The notes under the pieces: model-generated | Database searches by the model: none | Told to the model about the DNA's origin: nothing | What the model saw: only the letters and a program-made list of their open reading frames with translations | From: Panonychus citri | Taxonomy: Eukaryota; Arthropoda; Arachnida; Trombidiformes; Tetranychidae | Direction of reading: 5' to 3' | Assembly: GCF_014898815.1 (NCBI RefSeq) | Contig: NW_026515527.1 | Span: forward strand, 124,001 to 188,000 | Length of the DNA stretch: 64,000 nucleotides | Shown here: in pieces, positions 37,982 through 52,700 of the stretch | How positions within the stretch are numbered: the stretch's first letter is position 1 | Layout of the letters: each line of letters starts with the position of its first letter | Translations under genes and position numbers: made by a program

Positions 37982-40900
37982 TAATTGTTATTGTCATATT
38001 ATTTATTTCAAATTAACTTCAATTCTAATCATGATCATGTTAAATATTGTTGATATTTCTCATGATAATTATAATGATAATACTCAACAGATTACAATTT
38101 GATTGATTGTTTGGCTACATCGAGTTGACATTTTCCCGTTTAACAGATTAACTGTATATATACATACCCAAAGAATTAGATTATTAAATTATATCATCAT
38201 TAGTAATCATCAATTACTTGATTCCATAATGATAATGTCATTCTAACGGTAAATTAAACAATTAATAATCAGACATTGATCATGATTAATAGTAATAACC
38301 ATGATGATAAAAACTTTTCAGTTTTCACCTTAAAACCTTGCAAACCTTTAATTATAATTAGCAATTGATTGTTGCTTTATTTTTATTTTTACTGTGGGTG
38401 AACAAATTAAATACAATCACTGAAAATCAGTGATTTTAATCATGATGATGGTCACAATTAAATTGAATCCTCTAAATTAACGGTTTAATCATAAGTTCCT
38501 AATAAAGTTAATCATGAAACCAAATAAACAAGACACACATTGCAAATGAACAGTATAATAATATGTTAACCTAATCAACTGTTAATGAACAATTTAAATC
38601 TAACCAATAGAGATTCACATTGAATTAATCTATTGAATTAGTTGATTGTAACAATCTTGAAAATCCACGTGACTTAATCTAGAAGTAAATTCTTAATCCA
38701 TTTCTCATCTTTCTTTAACAAATTATCTTCATCAAGAACAATAATATTAAACCAACATCATCATTCAATTTACTGTATTAGTTTATCTCATATTGAAGTT
38801 GCTTCCATTTTCCACCTTCCATTTACTCATTTCTACCTCTTCTCATCCTCATCCTCTTCTGGTCATCGTCATCACCATGATAACTTCATTTAAGAGATGG
38901 ACACACAACTAAATATAAATATTATTATCGAATAAAATTGGACTTTCCATCTCTTGTTGACAGGATAAATAAAATCTCCAGAGATGATCATCTCCCTGGT
39001 AACTGATGATTTTGTCTCTTTCATCTTCAACTTCATCTCTCTCTCTCTCAGTTTTGATTCCTGAGTGAAAATAAAAATGGATTCCAGATAAATGATTGAG
39101 TGTAATTTACATTGAGCATAATGATAACCATGGTCATGATAATGATCATGCTACTCTCTCTCTCTCTCTCTCTCTCTATCATCATCAGTTATTTCAAGTC
39201 AATCAGTAAAATCGATCACTAGTTCTGTATTCAGCTGAGAAGAGGAAGAAAAATTATTTACTCTTTACAACATTTTCCTTATTCATCTATTTGTGCGTTC
39301 TCATCAATTTCTTGGTAGAATACAATGTCTAATATACTTCACATGATAGAACTGTGAAAATATCTCATGTAAAAATATTGCAACTCATTGAATGAACTTC
39401 AGAGCTTCAAGACTTCTTAGGTGATAAAGATGTAAAAGATGAAGACGAAAATGATTACTCGGAAGAGGAAGAGGAAGAAAAGAGAGAGAGTATCTCGCAT
39501 GTGTGGCAAGTTCATTTAACCATAAACATGTAAAATGCGAATTAGATGATGAAAAATATCCAACTAATATCATGGAAAAGATAAAGTTCAATATCATTTC
39601 GATAATCATCATTTTCCTCTTCCTTCTTCAAACGTATCTAATGTTTTTATTGGTGATGAGGATGATGATATGAAGTACTGTTATCATTATCAAAGTCTTA
39701 TATTAGATTTATATATCTAATATATAAAATGAAGATTGAGAGTTTCCATCAAGTATCTTCATCTTTATTTATCACATTTGAACATATGATCAACTCACTT
39801 ATCATTATTTTCATGAGTCAACATTTACTGATCCATTTTCATGGGAATACTCATCATCCGTTATATTGAAAATTCATTGACTATCTTGATAATTATCATA
39901 CTTTTCATATTATTATTAATTTTTGAACATAATGAAAGATTGAAAATAATTTTATTGTGAGTCTATGGATAGGAAAAAATAACAAGAGATGAGATTAGAT
40001 GAATAAAATTAGATGAAAAAAAGCAGAAAATGCTAAGGATGAGGATGGAGTTGGTATTGGGAATATAGATGATGATGATTAAGAAAATGAAGAAGATGAA
40101 ACATGTAAGACCAATATGTAAGAGGAAGAAAAAATCAGAGACAGAATCAAAGAGCAACAAGAGAAGATGTAGAGAAAAAAAAATAGAAACTTAAGTCTCC
40201 CAAAAGGGAAGAGTAAAGAAGAAAAAGAAAGCAAAAAAGAAAGAGAATAAGTAAGAAAAAGAAAGAGGGAGATAAGTAAGAGACTACGAAGATGAAGATA
40301 AGAGAAAAGAAGATGTTGATGAAGATGACGAGAAGAAATATGAAGAAGGTGGAATAGAAGAAGAGAAGAGAAGGAAAAAGCAAAAAGGAAAATAAAGATT
40401 AGAATGAGAACCTGTAGCATTTTATATCCTTTCGAGTTCCAAGCAGGAGGTTGAAGGTGGGGTTGTGAAGGATGAAAGAGAGAGAGAGAGAGAGAGAGTA
40501 TCTCGCATGTGTGGCAAGTTCATTTAACCATAAACATGTAAAATGCGAATTAGATGATGAAAATATCCAACTAATATCATGGAAAAGATAAAGTTCAATA
40601 TCATTTCGATAATCATCATTTTCTCTTCCTTCTTCAAACGTATCTAATGTTTTATTGGTGATGAGGATGATGATATGAAGTACTGTTATCATTATCAAAG
40701 TCTTATATTAGATTTATATATCTAATATATAAAATGAAGATTGAGAGTTTCCATCAAGTATCTTCATCTTTATTTATCACATTTGAACATATGATCAACT
40801 CACTTATCATTATTTTCATGAGTCAACATTTACTGATTCATTTGACTCATCATCCGTTATATTGAAAATTCATTGACTATCTTGATAATTATCATACTTT

Positions 40901-43703
40901 TCATATTATTATTAATTTTTGAACATAATGAAAGATTGAAAATAATTTTATTGTGAGTCTATGGATAGGAAAAAATAACAAGAGATGAGATTAGATGAAT
41001 AAAATTAGATGAAAAAAAGCAGAAAATGCTAAGGATGAGGATGGAGTTGGTATTGGGAATATAGATGATGATGATTAAGAAAATGAAGAAGATGAAACAT
41101 GTAAGACCAATATGTAAGAGGAAGAAAAAATCAGAGACAGAATCAAAGAGCAACAAGAGAAGATGTAGAGAAAAAAAAATAGAAACTTAAGTCTCCCAAA
41201 AGGGAAGAGTAAAGAAGAAAAAGAAAGCAAAAAAGAAAGAGAATAAGTAAGAAAAAGAAAGAGGGAGATAAGTAAGAGACTACGAAGATGAAGATAAGAG
41301 AAAAGAAGATGTTGATGAAGATGACGAGAAGAAATATGAAGAAGGTGGAATAGAAGAAGAGAAGAGAAGGAAAAAGCAAAAAGGAAAATAAAGATTAGAA
41401 TGAGAACCTGTAGCATTTTTATATCCTTTCGAGTTCCAAGCAGGGAGGTTGAAGGTGGGGTTGTGAAGGATGAAAGAGAGAAGAGAGAGAGAGAGAGAGA
41501 GAGATCGAAAGAGAGGGTAGAAGCTGAAAAGAAAGATTCAAAGAGAGTATGATTGATTCTATGTAACCAAGGGTTACAGTTGAAATTTGTATTGGTTTTT
41601 ATAACATAGGAAAAAAGAAGAAGATGAAAAGGGAAGATGAGAGAGAGAGAGAGAGAGAGAGTAGATGATAAGGAAGAGAAAGATGATGATAAGTTGATGA
41701 TGTTTTCTTGTTTTTGTTGAAAAGGCATAAAGAGACTTGCAAGTTGCTTATATGAAGCAATATGTTGGTAGCTCTCAACCAGAAAACAACATAACCTTTT
41801 TTTATATTATTAATCAATCTGATTTCTTGATTCTTGTTGTTATTCAATTTATCATTTTATCAACTGGGTATTATCATGAAACCATTATCATCGCCAATCA
41901 TGTTTTATCTTGAATCTAATTTTAAACTGTATCCATTTATTTATCCATTTTATAATCCAGGCTAAGCGATTCATCAAAACAAGTTCATCATCAGGTTTAC
42001 CTAATCTTGAATCATCATCAAGCCAACAATCATTAACTGTTTTAACTGTATCCTTATGTTTCACTGTGTTTGCTGCTTTAATTGCTGGATTGGTTTTATT
42101 TGTAATCAAACGTAATCAAAATTTACGAAATAAATTACGTAATTTAATTGGTTCCATCGGTTCAGCTGAAGAAGGTACCGAAGCAGCTTCAGATTATGAG
42201 GTAAGATTTTCATTGATGGAAACATTTATTCCCATCAATTCATTTCATTTTCACTCTCTCACTCTCTCACTCTCTCAGTGAATAATTTATTCATTGATAA
42301 CTCATTAATAACCATGATAACAAGGTGGGAGTGAAAAAACTCCCACAATAGGAAGTTTTTGAATATCAACATAATAACAATAAACAAAAGTTACATCTAT
42401 ATATGAATTTACCGTTATTATTATTATTTTATCATTTATCAGAATTGGCTCAGTAACAGTTACCATTAAATAGTGAGAACTGTGAAATTAAATTCATTGT
42501 TTTTGTTTTCGCACTTAGATATATTCAATTACTCCCAGAGAAAACTACATGAGTATTATTGATTTTATTCTGATGATTAAATTGTGTTTCTCCATATGGA
42601 AAGATTTATATAATTATTAATCAGAATTTCATCAGAATTTTTCTTTAATAAAAGTTTTCTTACTTTTCTTTTGTTTTCTCATTCATGGAAATAATTATTT
42701 TCTTTTGTTGACTTTTCAGGATCTTTGTCGTCAACGGATGCAGGTAAAATCGTAAGAAATCCGATAAAGATGAAGTTAAATCTCCAAAGGGTAAAGTGAC
42801 TTCTCTTGGAAGTGGAGTGGTTGGAGTTATTGGAAGTGGCGGTGGAAGTGATTCCAAGACAGGAAAAACTGGAACTGACAGTAAATCAGTTGACTCTGGA
42901 CCTGAACCATCACCACCATCAAGATCATCAACCTCATCATGGTAAGAACTTTATTTTATTTTTCTTCTTACCATTCATCACAACTGAGAGAGAGAGAGAA
43001 AAAATTGTATCAATTTAAAAGGGAATCATCAACAGTCACGAATCAAAGTAAACATTTAAAAAGGTAAACAAAGAAAAGATAATAAAACTTTGTAACTTTT
43101 TTCCTCTGAACAAAAGTTCATAACAATAGCCCATCATGTGGATGATGGTGAAAGTTATAATATTATAATTTCATTTTTCCATGATAATAAATAAATATGG
43201 ATATTAATCAGTTTCTTTCACCAGAGTAAGAGGAGAAAAAGGGAATATTTCTCTTGAGAATTGGTGATCAATTTCTCGTTCTATTTTCATCAAATAAACA
43301 TATTAATCTGATTCTGAGTTGAAACTTTTCTGTTGAATGTTCACTCAGATTAATCCATCGAACCATCATCATCATCAGCATCCTCATCATCGCCTATTTT
43401 ACATTAAAACTTGTCAGAGATTGAAAAAGATACAAACACTCTGTTTGTTTGTATCACACCTTTGGTTGTGGTTTAAACATGAAAATAATGCAAAACTCAA
43501 TTTCCCTCATCTTCATCATCTTCATCTCTCCCTGAGCATTATCCTCATCAGCATCGTTATCATGATAAACTTACTTTACTCAAGAGGATTAAAAATTCCG
43601 AGACTCTGATTAACTCTCATTCTTTTTCCTTATCATCTTACATGCTTTTCAGTGTCACACTTTCCACTCTTTAGCATCCTCATCTTTTCCATCCTTCATC
43701 ATC

Positions 43704-43745
<42 letters not shown>

Positions 43746-46700
43746 CTTCTTTCTTCATTTGACATTCTTTCTCCTTCCAAACTCTCAGTTCTTTCAAATC
43801 CTATTCATGGTTGACTGAAGAAATTTACTCAGGCTTCAATGAAACTATTTTCTCTCTCACTCTTCTTCTCTTCATCTTCACCCTCATTCTTATCACCATC
43901 TTCATCACTACCCAGTTATAGGATTTTCATTCTTATCACCAATTTTATTCCATCGAATTTACTTCATCAGTTGTACCTTTTTTTATATATTCTTTTTAAG
44001 CTTTTGCATCATCATCATCATCATTCTCATCTTGATCATCTCTTGAAAAAAAGCATCCAGGAAGAAAAATCTCTCAACTTTTTTGACACTGGAAAAAATT
44101 CTCATCAAGCGATAAAATATCTATACCGATTTCCGTTTCCTGTGCTAGAGAAAAAAAAGAGGGAGAGAGACTTAGAAGCAGAGATTTTCTTTTCTCTCAT
44201 TTTTCTCAACTAACGCACATCATTTGATTCATTCAAAAATCATCATTATCATCATCATGAAATTCAGTCAACAAATTTTGATGAGTTTCCTTTTTTCGAT
44301 AGAATAACATAAAAAAAAATAATGATCATGATGAAATTCATTAACCATTGAATATGAATAACATTTAACTCATTGTATCAATTTAATCATGAAACTGATT
44401 CCATGATGACTCTTAAACCATTGAGCAATTTACTGACTATTTATAGTAGAAAACAAATTGAACACCAATTGAGTTTAATCCTGAAGAAAAATCCGAACAG
44501 AAAAATAATCGAGAAAAAAAAACAGAACCAATAGTTTCAATGGACAAATGACAATTCTGATGAAACGAAGACATAAATGTAATAAGTATCAAGTATTAGA
44601 TGAGAGATGATATCGAGATGATGGAAATGATAATGATGATGATGATGGAAGACAAAAAAAGAAACAGAACTTTCCATGAATAAAATATAGATTGAAAATG
44701 GATTCATGATATTTAGAAGAAGAAGAAAAAAAAAGAAGATGATTATGATTGAAGAGAATAAGCATATGGCTCTTTATATAAAAGAATATTTTATCTTCAT
44801 CATCATCATCATCATCTTTTTCTTCTTCTGTCCTCATCTTCTTTCAGTTCTGTCCCCATGAGATTCAGGAGATAAAACCTTTTGTTCCAAACTCAGAACT
44901 GTAATAATGATAATTCTGTTGATACAAATGCTCTCATATTTTCATTCACTTTCATTAAAATTGTTCTCAATGATGAATAGTTTTTCTCTTCCTGTTTTCT
45001 ATTGCAACTTGATAACTTTTACCTTTCTGTTTCTCGAGATGAGAATCAGTTAATTGTTCAATCTATTTACATTGTTTCCAACTAAATTGATTAGCTGATT
45101 GTCCGCCAATCTTTAATTCAATTAATAAATTGTTCACAAACTGTTATTCATTATAATTGTTAATTGTTTACATGTGTGTTTGTGTGGTCATTTATGATCA
45201 AATCATTTGATCACTTTAACCTTTACATTTAGATTGAGCTTTTTTTTTGTTTGATCTCTTAATTTGATTGTAATTGTTTTCCACTTGGACAATTTAATCT
45301 TTGCGTGAATAAAACAGCAGAAACAACCAAACAAGAGTCACTTTGTCAACAATTTAAATATTGTTGAACAATATTGGTAAACTGATTACGTCCATTGGTT
45401 AATTATTGATCAAGTTTCTTATATAACATTGATTGAAATTAAAGTTATCATGATTGGTGATTGTTTCAGGTTGATGGTTACAACTTTTACTATTGCCATG
45501 AGTTAAGAATTGTTCAGTTCAGAGTGTTGATGAATTGAAAGTGAAAGAAATACTTTGATTCATTGATTGTTGTCTAATTGTTTGTTTACTTATCATCAGG
45601 AGCGAGGAACCGATCACTTCAAATCTTGACATATCAACTGGACACATGATATTAAGCTACATGGAAGATCATATGAAAAATAAGGACCGACTTGCAAAGG
45701 AGTGGGAAGCCCTTTGTGCATACGAGGTTGACCCTTGTTCAACAACCGCCGCCATGTTACCTCAAAATGGATCAAAGAACCGTTACTCTGATGTACTTCC
45801 CTTTGACCATTCCCGAGTAATTCTCAATGATTTAGCTAATCCAAACCGTTCTGATTATATTAACGCCTCCACCATCACAGACCATGATCCTCGGTCACCG
45901 GTTTACATTGTCACCCAAGGACCATTACCTTCAACCGTAGCTGATTTCTGGCAAATGGTTTGGGAGCAAGGATCGGTTATTATTGTTATGCTAACCCGAC
46001 TCTTGGAAAATGGTGTTGGCTCATCGGCAAGATACTGGCCTGAAGAAGGTTCCGCTTTACACTCAAATTTTGAGGTTCATCTTGTCTCAGAGCACATTTG
46101 GTGCGATGATTATCTGGTTCGATCTTTCTTCCTAAAGAATATAAAAACTAATGAAACCCGAACAGTGACACAATTCCACTATCTATCTTGGCCTGAGAAT
46201 GGTGTTCCACCCAATCCAAGATCACTATTGGAATTCCGAAGGTAAGAATCAATATCGAAAATATACAAAAAAAAAAGTTCATTCCAACAAGAAATGAACA
46301 ATTGTTCAACTTTGAATACACAAAACAAGTGAGAAAATAAGATCAGAATAAAATTCATTCTCATCAATTTTCACCATAAATCACTTTTCTCTCATCATTT
46401 TTGTGATTGGTGCAATTTTAATTAAACCTTTTAATTGCATAGTCACAAAAGTGATGGAAGCGAAATGATCACATCATCATCATCACCATGAACATCATTC
46501 TAATCTTATTCATAACCTTGTTTCTCACAAGCTAAATAATAATAATAAAATTCTGAATCCGGAAACATGAATATAAATACATATAAAAATCCGACTAATA
46601 ATAAACATCAACACATTGAATAAGTTTCGATTACCAAACCATTATCATTATTAAACATGATAATTATGATATTATTATCTGATAGAGAAATCTATTCATT

Positions 46701-49700
46701 ATCATGAAGGAAAAAGAAGACAAAAGTTATTTAGTTTATATTCATATCAATGTCATGAGTCAACTCATGATAGTTCAGTATACAGTTTCAGATGAGCAGG
46801 AATAGGAAGAGAGAGAGAGAGGAATTATTAATGTTATGATAATCATCTGGGAGAAACTAATCTGTTGGTGAAACTGAATTGAACAGTTGAGATGTAACTG
46901 TCAATCATGGGAAGAGGAAAAAAAAGTTCTGTAAGAAAAACAAAAAAGCGAACGGAAAATGATCCGAGAACTCTAGAAGTTTATTATATTATTCATCCAA
47001 TGAATATCTTGCATGTGTCCAAAGATATCACAGAAATATCTTAATATGATTTTCGGTTCAATTAATAGATTATAATAATAACAATATGATAATTATATTG
47101 AAGAGGAAGAAAAAAAATAAAGAGAAAACATTTTCTACTCTTACCTGGAAATTTGCTTCCCTCTTCCTAGTACAATGTTATTATTGATATTATTTGTTCA
47201 CAGAATGATTCAGATCATATTATCATTATACTGTTACTTTATTATCATAACTAAACTAATAGTGATAAACAAAATGAGATAAATTATATTAATATGATAC
47301 AATGTGATGATAATAAACCTAAAACTTTTTTCTCTTTTTCTTTTTTCTCTCCATTTCTCTCTTCCTTATCTTCCCCAATATTTTATCTTCATGGGCCCAA
47401 TGAACTCACTCGATATATTCCTTGAAATCTTCATCCTATCTGTACCTTTATCTCTCTCTCTCTCTCTTTCTCTTCGGTGCCATATCGACAACAAAATGCT
47501 AACAATTTCTTCAGGAAGGTCAACAAGTCATATCGAGGTCGATCCTGTCCAATTGTTGTTCACTGCAGGTAAGATTATCATTTATCCTGGAATAAAATTC
47601 TGTCAGAATTTTCAAAACAAAAAAAAAATGATACAAAACTGAATATATATATATGAAAAGAATAGAGAATAATACATAATATTATCAAAAAGAATAAAGA
47701 AATTATTTCTCTTCGATATGTATTATAACAATCGATTAATGTTAATATTGATTTTCTTTCTCTTCTTATTATATCTCCTGGCTCCTATTCTTATTCCCCT
47801 TCCTCTTTCTCTCTCTCATTTAATCTTCTCTATCATGGAATTAATTACCAATCTAATCGAAAATAACAATGATAATAAATAACCAGCGATGGAATAGGTC
47901 GAACGGGCACTTATTGTCTAATTGACATGGTCCTAAATCGATTAGCCAAAGGTAGGTAATCTTTATTAACTCTTACTGATTGTATTCTCATTTTTTTCTC
48001 CCTCTGATTATCATTAATTTATCATAATAATCATTACGATAACATTTTGATCAACAACAATCATATAAACACAATAATAACATGAAAAAATCCATCAGGT
48101 AAAACTATCAAATGAGAGTAACAATTTGATCAGATTAATGTTGATCATGATGATAATATAAATCATCTAATCATTCCCATGATATTGCTTGATGATCAAT
48201 TCGTATTGTATTTAATTTTATCAACAAGAAAATAATGAAAATGATTCAGTTATCTTGGTGGGAACACAATTAACTTTACCTTTTAACATTTAAATATCTA
48301 ATTTGATTCAATTGTGTTTATCTTTACTGTTGATTGACTTTTTCTATGGTAATTCAATTGTACCGTTATTTTGTTTTCCTTTTACTCTTTCACTTTTTCT
48401 TGTTCATTCACAGTTTCATTTGCTTGTTGATCAAATTTCAAGAACAATGAAACAAAAAGGTAAATTCTAGCAAATCAACAAAAAGAAGCAAAAATTGATA
48501 CAAATAGAAAATAAATAACATTGAATCAACATCGAAATCATCTGATTGTTGTTCCAATTCTAGTTATCATCATCATCATCTCTCTTATTGTTTGATAATT
48601 TAAATTGATGAAAACATCAAACTTCACCATGGAAACACAATCATGTAAATTGTTTGAGTTGTAAATTAGTTTGAAATGAAAAAAATTGATTCCAAACTCA
48701 GTGTTGATACATTTAAGTTCAATTCTCCCTGTTAACCTGATTTCATATTCAATGTTGATGATTTAAGTTAGTGAATAAAATTACAAATCATCTGAATGAA
48801 TTCATATACTTCATGGTAAAGTTGAGTATCCCTTTTTTGCTCTTAAGACCATAAAATGAATTTCCTTCCTAGTGTTGAGTATATTTTCACATTTCTCTAC
48901 ACTCTTTGTTCATGGTTCCATTGGTTTTCATGATGCTGATAAGATGGAAAACTGTTAACATCTTATATATATACTTAATTCAGTCTATTTGATACAATTT
49001 AATTTAATCAACATGAAACTTTTACCACTTCCAGAGTTACCTTACATTAGTTAACATGTAACTAAATACATGTACATCTAAATATATGAGGTTTACCATC
49101 AGGTTATTTGATGAGAAATTTTCAGAATTACAAAGATTAGGTAAACACATACACTGGATCTTATATATTGGAAACAGTAATTGTAAGTACATCATGTTAG
49201 TCTTGATAATATCAATCATGAAGCAAACTGAATTTATATTATAAATATTATCGAATCGGTTTAATCCTCCTTCCTTTTCCTGTTTGAGTAACAGTTTCTT
49301 TTTCATTTTCGTCATTTTTTCTCTCTTCTTCTTCTTCATCATCATGATAATGTCAATAATGTTCAGAATTTTGTGTCCTTGGTGTCTCTCCATTTATCCT
49401 TTGGAAAACAAAATGAACCAAGAAAAAAATAACAATGAGTTCAAATAGATTGATGAAATTATTGATTTTCAGTAGATTGACCATGAAGAAATCAACAGGA
49501 TAATAGTTACTCAGCAAAAAGATGATGTTATTTATAAAAAAAAAGACTCATTTTCCAACGATAATAATAATAAACTGATCCTATTGAATACCAGAATTGA
49601 GAAGCAGATAAATAACTAAGTTAAATCAAAATCTGAAAGAAACTTTTTCATGATCATGATGATGATGATGATAAACATCATGGTACTTGATCATTTCCAC

Positions 49701-52700
49701 TCTCCTTGTTGGCTTCACTTTTTGTTTTCTCCATCATTCTTATCCTTATTACTGAATTTGTCAATCTTAATGTTACTTGTAACTGAGCAGCTAAAATACA
49801 GAATTGACTTCATTATTAGCTAATGAGAATATAAGATTTCTCAATGAATAAGTGATTGGACTTCAGTAGTTTTTTTTTTCTCAAACAATTTCCAAGTGAA
49901 TTGAATAAAGTAAAATGTGATAGTAACACAAATTAGATTAACTCGTGATCATAGTTTCAGTACTTTCCAATGAAAGATTTGATAGGTTTGAATTATTTAA
50001 CAGGATCATCAAATTGACGTGAGTTTATTTATTGGTTAACACCAGTCAACCTAGCATCCAACTTATATATACTGTTGTTCAATCTCATCATCACTGAATA
50101 TTAAACAGTTCAGGTCAGAATGATCCAAGTGTTCATCATCATCACCATCATCATCCTCTCCATCCTCATCCCTAACCTTAAATCAAGGAAGAAACAAAAA
50201 AAAAGCCCATAGGATGAAAGGTTATCATGGGAAAGGGAGTGAAAACCCATTTAATATTATTATCGTTCCATAATATTGGTGATATTTGTTGATATTAATG
50301 ATTTTCCTTCAATCTCGACTTTGGATTCAATAAAAAGCCAATGTTGTTAAACACTATGTTTAACACCATAAAAAAAGGATAGATAACCAATCATTCACGT
50401 TTTAATGGTTCCTCAGGAGTAAATCTTTAGGTATTATCGTGATATTATCGTTTCATGTTAGAATCTGTAAATGATGATGAGAAGAGAAAGAGAAAATCAA
50501 TATTAAATCAAGTCAATCAAATTAAAGTTTATGTGGTAATATAAGTTTTTCCTCATTCTTTCAGGGTCTTTTGTTTCCAGAAATTCAGGGAATTCAAACT
50601 AATCACAGAATATAAATAAAAACTAAACTCATTTGATTGGGGAAAACACAAAAACTATCCAAATGTTTCAATGTTAATCAATACAATTTACTATCATTAA
50701 ACAATAACAATTGGTAATTGTGACAAAACAAAAACAAATCAAGAAGCAAGAAATTACAATTACTAAAGGATTAAGAAGACTATCAATTTAATTGTTGCAC
50801 TGATTAATTAATTTTACCAATACAGCTAAAAGTTTGTTGATAATAATTAATTGATAATAGTTTCTCATACTAATAATAATAAGATTAGTAATAACTTTGT
50901 AACAGTAAATACAGATAATAAAAGTGTAATTACCTGATTAATGTTAACACAATAGCAATCAAATGATAATAATTAATATCTTTTATCAATGTCAATGTGT
51001 AATTTTAACACTGATTACATGATGATGATGACAAGACAATTGATATTAAGCGATATTAATTAGCTAATAATTAAAATCAGATTTACTTAAGGAGCTTATC
51101 CTTGTTATGATTACTGTCTATCCACAGGTTCATTTGGTTTAAATCGATACAGTAGTTTGTCAAACTCTTTGTTGAATGAAATTCAGAGGAAAGAGGAATA
51201 AAATTCATTAGCTTTTATCATGTGAATCCCCCTGAGTTGTTCATTCATTTTCAACAACAAGATGAGTAACTTTAATATGAATGAATGGATTATCTTCATA
51301 ATCATCAACATTGTTCATCATTTTTGCTCGTTTTTCTTTCCTTTGTCTTCCATGAAAATCTTCAATCTCCTCGTTGTTCTTGGTTCCTTTGCACCATAAA
51401 ACACCAAAAGGATTGTCTCTTTGTCCAAAAAAAAACAACTGAGAGAGAGAGAGAAGAAAAAAATTGTTCCATTCTATATGGTGGCTTAGGTTTTCCTGGA
51501 GAACTGATTTAATTCCTAGTTAACAAGTCTCCCTGTTTTTCCTGCTGCTTAACTTATAACAATGAACGTGGAGGGAATGATGTAGAAAAATGGGAAGATG
51601 AAGATCATGAGAAGGATGAAGAGATGAGAAGATGAGAAGATGAGAAGGAAAATGATAAAAGCGAAATGAGAAGGTAGGGAGAGAGAAAAATCATCTTATT
51701 GTCATTCTGTTTCTTTTACATTGAACAATTGTCGACATTTTGTCTAACCTCCTATGAGATTTTCATGGTCGGTTTCAACAGAATTTTCAGATTTTCCATT
51801 TTTCTCTCACTCATCTTCACAATGATCATCTTATTCCCTCATTCATACAATGGCTAATTTACTCTTAATCATATTATTGATCATTATGATTACAAGTATT
51901 ACTGAATCCATGGTTTCGTATTTTTGTCAAGACTTCACGATTCTGAACAATATTTCCAACTTGTTGATTGTGTTTTCCATGTCAACAGGTAGATTTTTAT
52001 AACAATTTTCATAGCTTATAATCTTTAATCATCTCTTTAAATGAAAAGATAATAATCATATGAAAAGGACCGTAATTGGATCAATTAAATTTCGTTCTGC
52101 AAACAAATTGTTCTTGATTAATAATTTTTCCGTAAATTCTGATAGCATATCAACAGTATTTACGTTGATGATGTTGAAAGCTCATCATTCATTAAAGATA
52201 AAAGGAAAAGTCGAATCGAAATTTATTAATGGAAACTTAACTTAAATTTCTACTATTAGATACTAATATCAGGGAATTGATTATTAATCACCTTGGGTCA
52301 ACTCATGGAAAGAGAGAGAGGAAAAAAACCTTCAATCAACTAAATTCATAAGTATTCTAACTAATAACATACAAGTGATTCTGATGATGAGTATAATTGA
52401 TGATCATGATCATGATGACTCAGTTACCAGAGTTCTGTTAAATTCAATGAAGTAAATTGAGATATAGGTTAACCTTAGTGAATATCGTTGATTGAGAAGC
52501 TCAATTGTGGATCCATTAGTTGTCTCTAAATTATGTCAATAGATGAAAGAAAAAGATACATTTGATAATCAATATAATCATCCAGAGTGTTTCATGGTAT
52601 TAATAGTTCCATTTGAAACAATATCAGGTTTCCAAATCTTCTATTGTCTTTTCTCATAATTACTACAAGAGAACTTACCAAACTATAAGAGAAAAAAAAA

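Larger units (their letters stand above)
34368..39490 (+). other. IA-2 intron 6, part after the retrotransposon
   Basis: AT-rich DNA with (CT)n/(GA)n tracts at 36481-36502, 37942-37978 and 39153-39178. The ectodomain exon expected before the transmembrane exon should be sought here. I found no candidate with phase 0 at both ends. Confidence 0.5.

Noticed and set aside
40079..41728. Long minus-strand frames rich in Leu, Ser and Phe
   Set aside because: Produced by GA-rich + strand sequence duplicated in tandem; low complexity, no start context or splice support.
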